Shown piece by piece: positions 4,832 through 7,587 of a stretch of 7,587 bases of DNA. The notes under the pieces were generated by a model. It had not been told where the DNA came from, made no database searches, and was given only the letters and a program-made list of their open reading frames with translations. How positions within the stretch are numbered: position 1 is the first letter of the stretch; each line of letters begins with the position of its first letter. The stretch comes from Alphaproteobacteria bacterium (GTDB lineage Bacteria; Pseudomonadota; Alphaproteobacteria; Elsterales; Elsteraceae): positions 1 to 7,587 of the forward strand of contig JAAFHH010000040.1 of assembly GCA_013297545.1 (NCBI GenBank), given 5' to 3'. The translations under genes were made by a program, and so were the position numbers.

Positions 4832-6148
4832 CTAGCGCTTCCGCCGCAGGTTTTGCGGCACCCGCGAGCGGGCAGCCGGCGCGGGCATCGGTGCGGGCGC
4901 ACCCGCGGGCTTCAGCAGCCCGACCGTTGGCCGTTGGCGCTTAGCGATGTCCTCGATCAAGCGCAAGGTGCGCGGCAGGCAGATCCGCTTCAGATCGTAG
5001 CTGTCCACGATGGTTTTGCGCGCGGCATCACGCAGATGCTGCATTCTGGTCGGGTGATCGAGCACCCGGTCGACCGCGTCCGCAACGGCGCTTGGCGAGA
5101 AGAAATCCACCAAAATGCCGTTCTGGTCGTGCTTCAACACCTCCATCACCGGCGGTGTTGCCGAGCCGATCACGCAGCAGCCGATCGACATCGCCTCCAG
5201 CATCGACCACGACAGCACGAACGGATAGGTCAGGTAGATGTGCGCGGCCGACACCCGTAGGATGCCGATGAACTGGTCGTAAGGGATTTTACCGAGGAAA
5301 AACACGCGCGACGGATCGACCGGCACTTCGGCCAAGTACTTCTTCTTGTAGCTCTCGCCTTCGGGCAAGCGCCGGCCGTAGGACACCTCATCGCCACCGA
5401 TCATCAGCACGATCGCGTTCGGCCGCCGGCGCAGGATCTCGGGCAGGGAGCGCATCACGGTGTGGAAGCCGCGGTAAGGTTCCAGATTGCGGCTGACGTA
5501 GGTGATCACCTCGTCGTGCGCGCCGAAGGTCCGGCCATCGGGCAGCGTGAAGGTGACCGAGCGGTCGGGCGTCAACTCGTCGGTGTCGACCCCCTCGTGG
5601 ATGACCGAGATCTTCTGCTGGAACTCCACCGGGTAGCGGCTGCGCTGCCATTCGGTCGGCGACAAGCCCCAGTCGGCCGCGACCAACCCGGTCAGGTTGA
5701 TCGAATTCTTGATCCGCACCCGCAGGCGATCGTCGAACGACATCGGGTATTCCGGGTCGAACGCGCAATCGGCCTTCCAGCTGTCGTAGAAGAATTCGAA
5801 ATAGCTGAGCAGCGGAACATCGGGAAAGATGTCCTTCAAGAACAGCGTTTCGCCCCAGCCATTGTGGCCGATCATGATATCGGGCTTCCAGCCGCGATCC
5901 TTCAGCGCGATCACCTGGCGAGTGCAGGCTTGCCCGTAGAGGATCGCCTTTTCATACTCACCAATGTAATGGTGAATACCCTTGGTCACTTCGCGCTGCG
6001 GATCGTAGACCAGCCGCTCGACCCCCGGAATGCGGTTTTGATTATCCCGGGTTAGGAAGTAGAGCTCATGCCCGCCCTCGCCAACGAAGTGGCGGCATAG
6101 GTGCTTGAACTGACCCGGGAAATTCTGGTGCGCAAACAGGATTTTCAT
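4832..6148 (-). CDS. GT4-family glycosyltransferase (GT-B fold)
   Basis: A 438-residue cytoplasmic glycosyltransferase. The N-terminal domain opens MKILFAHQNFPGQFKHL, the hallmark of the GT4 subgroup with the Glyco_trans_4_3-type N-terminus, and continues through GHNGWGETLFLKDIFPDVPLLSYFEFFY (94-121). The C-terminal Glycos_transf_1 domain holds HEGVDTDEL (184-192), TYVSRNLEPYRGFHTVMRSL (216-235), the IGGDE strand (250-254), VFFLGKIPY and LSWSMLEAMSIGCCVIGSATPPVMEVL (312-338). In the EX7E motif of GT4 enzymes the second Glu is E318, but the first position is Phe310. The tail (about 405-438) is Pro/Ala-rich and then basic. The start is the ATG at 6148 with AGGGA (6157-6161) 8 bases before it; a longer frame to 6403 would run inside the adaptor gene and is unsupported. 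It begins 26 bases after the HlyD-family gene, so the two are very likely co-transcribed. Donor and acceptor are unknown; decoration of the exported protein or of a surface polysaccharide is inferred from context. Confidence 0.92.
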   Translation of the reverse strand: MKILFAHQNFPGQFKHLCRHFVGEGGHELYFLTRDNQNRIPGVERLVYDPQREVTKGIHHYIGEYEKAILYGQACTRQVIALKDRGWKPDIMIGHNGWGETLFLKDIFPDVPLLSYFEFFYDSWKADCAFDPEYPMSFDDRLRVRIKNSINLTGLVAADWGLSPTEWQRSRYPVEFQQKISVIHEGVDTDELTPDRSVTFTLPDGRTFGAHDEVITYVSRNLEPYRGFHTVMRSLPEILRRRPNAIVLMIGGDEVSYGRRLPEGESYKKKYLAEVPVDPSRVFFLGKIPYDQFIGILRVSAAHIYLTYPFVLSWSMLEAMSIGCCVIGSATPPVMEVLKHDQNGILVDFFSPSAVADAVDRVLDHPTRMQHLRDAARKTIVDSYDLKRICLPRTLRLIEDIAKRQRPTVGLLKPAGAPAPMPAPAARSRVPQNLRRKR

Positions 6149-6156
6149 CAAACAAG

Positions 6157-6161
6157 TCCCT
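6157..6161 (-). promoter_or_regulatory. Ribosome binding site fixing the glycosyltransferase start
   Basis: AGGGA on the minus strand, 8 bases before the ATG at 6148 and inside the 26-bp gap after the adaptor gene. It rules in favour of the MKILFAHQN start. Confidence 0.75.
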
Positions 6162-6174
6162 GATGACGGGTGAT

Positions 6175-7554
6175 CTATTGTTCGCGACCAGCGCGATCGA
6201 TCCCCTGGAGGAAGGGCTGGATCAAGTAGGTCAGCGCTGTGCGTGAGCTCAGTGGGATGATCACGTCGACCGGCATGCCGGGGATCAGCGTGATGTCCGG
6301 CTGGGACGCAAGGCTGTCTTTGTCCACCTCGATGCGCGCCAAGAAGTACGGCATGCCGGTGTGTTGATCGACCAAGCGGTCGGCCGAAACCGTGCGCACC
6401 CACCCCTTGACGATCGGGATGGTCGAGCCGCGTTTCATGGCGGACAAGTGCAATTCCGCCTTCATGTCCGCCCGAATATTGTCGGCGTCGGTGATAATCA
6501 CCTGCGCTTCGACGATCAGCGGCGAGCCATCGGGCACGATGTCCATCAAGCGCTCTGAGCGGTTGACCACGCCACCAACCGTGAAGGTGGTCATGCCGAC
6601 CACAATGCCCGCCATCGGCGCCTTGATCACAATGCGATCGAGCGAGTCGCGCGCAGCACGCATGCGCGGTTCCGCATCGCCAAGCCGCACGCCGGTGTCG
6701 CGCAGCTGATCGGCGATTTCCTGCAGCCGATCGCGGCGCAGCTGCTGGATCTGCACTTCGTTTTCGCCGATCTGCTGGCGCAGCCGACCGACGGAACCCG
6801 AATACTCCGCCTGCTGGCCAACCAGGGCGGCTGCCGTGCGTTCGAGTGCCAGCACGCGCGTGCGCGGCGCCCAGCCGCGTTCAAACAGCTCACGCGTGCC
6901 CTGCAGTTCATCGCGAATGAGGGCCAACTGCAGACGCTGGGAGGTTTCTTGCGCTTGTGCGGCCCGGATCTGTTCTTGCGACTGCAGGATGCGCTGGCGC
7001 AGCACTTGTTCTTGGTTCAGCAAGGTGTCGCGCCGGGCGGTGAACAGCTGCTGCTGGGCCGCCATGATCTGCGCCACCATCGGGTCCGATTGTGCTGCGA
7101 TCAATTCCGGGCCGAAGCGCAGCACGGTTGCTTCTTCGCGTTCGGCAATCAGCCGAGCCTCGACCGCCTTCAGCGCCATGAACTGGCTGAAGGAGACATC
7201 GAAGTTCGCGCGCGCTTGGGCATCATCCAAGCGGATCAGCACATCGCCTTCGGCGACCCGCTGGCCATCACGCACGCGGATTTCCTTCACAATGCCGCCT
7301 TCGAGGTGCTGCACGGCTTGGCGCTGGGCTTCGACCTTGACGGTCCCCATCGAGATCGACGCGGACGCGAGCGGTGCAATCGCGAGCCAGCCGCCCAGCA
7401 CGATGAAGAACAAGAACAGCACGGCGTAGCCCAAGCGGATCACGCCGCGGGCATCTTCGGTGACGATCGGAATCGATTGCGCCAGCTTCTCGGTGTGAGC
7501 GCGCTGGGCTTGAGCGGCGGTGAGCGGGGCGCCGCCAGACGGTTGCATCATCAT
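6175..7554 (-). CDS. HlyD-family type I secretion membrane fusion (periplasmic adaptor) protein
   Basis: The adaptor of a type I secretion system, linking an inner-membrane ABC transporter to an outer-membrane TolC-like channel. It has 459 residues, a usual length. There is a short cytoplasmic N-terminus, one membrane segment (about 40-63, LGYAVLFLFFIVLGGWLAIA), and a first lipoyl half (81-111, VQHLEGGIVKEIRVRDGQRV then AEGDVLIRLDD). A long Gln/Arg/Glu/Ala coiled-coil hairpin (about 125-300) follows, then the second lipoyl half (308-330, IVIKAPMAGIVVG) and a beta-barrel C-domain. The C-terminal HlyD signature is PGMPVDVIIPLSSRTALTYL (425-444), then IQPF. It is closest in style to PrtE/HlyD adaptors of protein exporters rather than RND pumps. 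Three ATG codons lie in a row at the start; AAGGAA (7563-7568) is 8 bases before the first. The ribosome site overlaps a stop codon of the preceding frame, which points to an operon with an upstream gene, expected to be the ABC ATPase. The glycosyltransferase follows 26 bases later. Confidence 0.95.
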   Translation of the reverse strand: MMMQPSGGAPLTAAQAQRAHTEKLAQSIPIVTEDARGVIRLGYAVLFLFFIVLGGWLAIAPLASASISMGTVKVEAQRQAVQHLEGGIVKEIRVRDGQRVAEGDVLIRLDDAQARANFDVSFSQFMALKAVEARLIAEREEATVLRFGPELIAAQSDPMVAQIMAAQQQLFTARRDTLLNQEQVLRQRILQSQEQIRAAQAQETSQRLQLALIRDELQGTRELFERGWAPRTRVLALERTAAALVGQQAEYSGSVGRLRQQIGENEVQIQQLRRDRLQEIADQLRDTGVRLGDAEPRMRAARDSLDRIVIKAPMAGIVVGMTTFTVGGVVNRSERLMDIVPDGSPLIVEAQVIITDADNIRADMKAELHLSAMKRGSTIPIVKGWVRTVSADRLVDQHTGMPYFLARIEVDKDSLASQPDITLIPGMPVDVIIPLSSRTALTYLIQPFLQGIDRAGREQ

Positions 7555-7562
7555 GGGTCGCG

Positions 7563-7568
7563 TTCCTT
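7563..7568 (-). promoter_or_regulatory. Ribosome binding site of the HlyD-family gene
   Basis: AAGGAA on the minus strand, 8 bases before the first of three tandem ATG codons at 7554. It overlaps the TAA at 7567-7569 that probably ends the upstream gene, suggesting translational coupling. Confidence 0.65.
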
Positions 7569-7587
7569 AGGCCTGGGGCGCCGGCGG
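7567..7587 (-). CDS. 3' tip of an upstream gene, possibly the type I secretion ABC ATPase (partial)
   Basis: One frame entering from the right edge reads P-P-A-P-Q-A and stops at TAA (7567-7569), 12 bases before the adaptor ATG. Type I secretion operons usually place the ABC permease/ATPase directly before the adaptor, and a Pro/Ala tail is common in such proteins. With only six codons visible, the identity rests on context alone. Confidence 0.35.
   Translation of the reverse strand, partial: PPAPQA

Noticed and set aside
6149..6403. N-terminal extension of the glycosyltransferase
   Set aside because: The extra 85 residues are translated from the 3' end of the HlyD-family gene in another frame and resemble no domain; a good ribosome site sits just before MKILFAHQN.
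1..7587. Anti-phage system, CRISPR, toxin-antitoxin, mobile element or tRNA
   Set aside because: No repeat-spacer pattern, transposase, integrase, terminal repeats, tRNA-like structure or defence-type domain was seen on either strand.

Overview
The window is GC-rich and almost fully coding. It suggests an alphaproteobacterium, most likely of the Rhodospirillales/Azospirillum-like group. The reasons are the base composition, the gene families (a HlyD-type adaptor, a GT4 glycosyltransferase opening FPGQFKHL, a degenerate EAL protein, and an uncharacterised protein with an 'INPLQHLPIVGTLYRDITGD' block that I associate with that group), and GTG/TTG starts. The taxon is inferred from memory of families, not from a search. 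I found no rRNA, tRNA, CRISPR array, insertion sequence or phage gene, and no gene-free stretch over 300 bases.

Layout. (1) 47-2064, minus strand: a three-gene cluster read as an orphan winged-helix regulator with a degenerate receiver-like N-terminus (1489-2064), a YoaB-type Rid-family protein (1107-1454), and an exported alpha/beta hydrolase (47-1123) that overlaps the ridA-like 3' end. A further gene may start at 53 and leave the window. (2) 2065-2217: a 153-bp divergent control region. It holds a perfect 8+8 bp palindrome touching the regulator's ribosome binding site and a full match to the sigma-54 (-24/-12) promoter consensus pointing to the right. (3) 2218-3447, plus strand: an uncharacterised protein with a conserved block, a very long Ala/Pro/Gln-rich linker and a short conserved C-terminal helix. 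(4) 3454-7587, minus strand: the 3' tip of an upstream gene (probably the type I secretion ABC ATPase), then the HlyD-family membrane fusion protein (6175-7554), the GT4 glycosyltransferase (4832-6148), and, after a 106-bp gap, a degenerate EAL-domain protein (3454-4725) that converges with the uncharacterised gene.

How the genes may work together. The right-hand block looks like a surface or secretion module: type I export through the inner membrane and periplasm, a cytoplasmic glycosyltransferase that could decorate the exported protein or a surface glycan, and a non-catalytic EAL protein that could link this to c-di-GMP. The plus-strand protein has a probable RpoN-dependent promoter and so its own regulation. 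The left cluster looks separate: a possibly self-regulated regulator upstream of a metabolite-damage protein and a periplasmic hydrolase. The families are read directly from the proteins; the functional links between them are inference.
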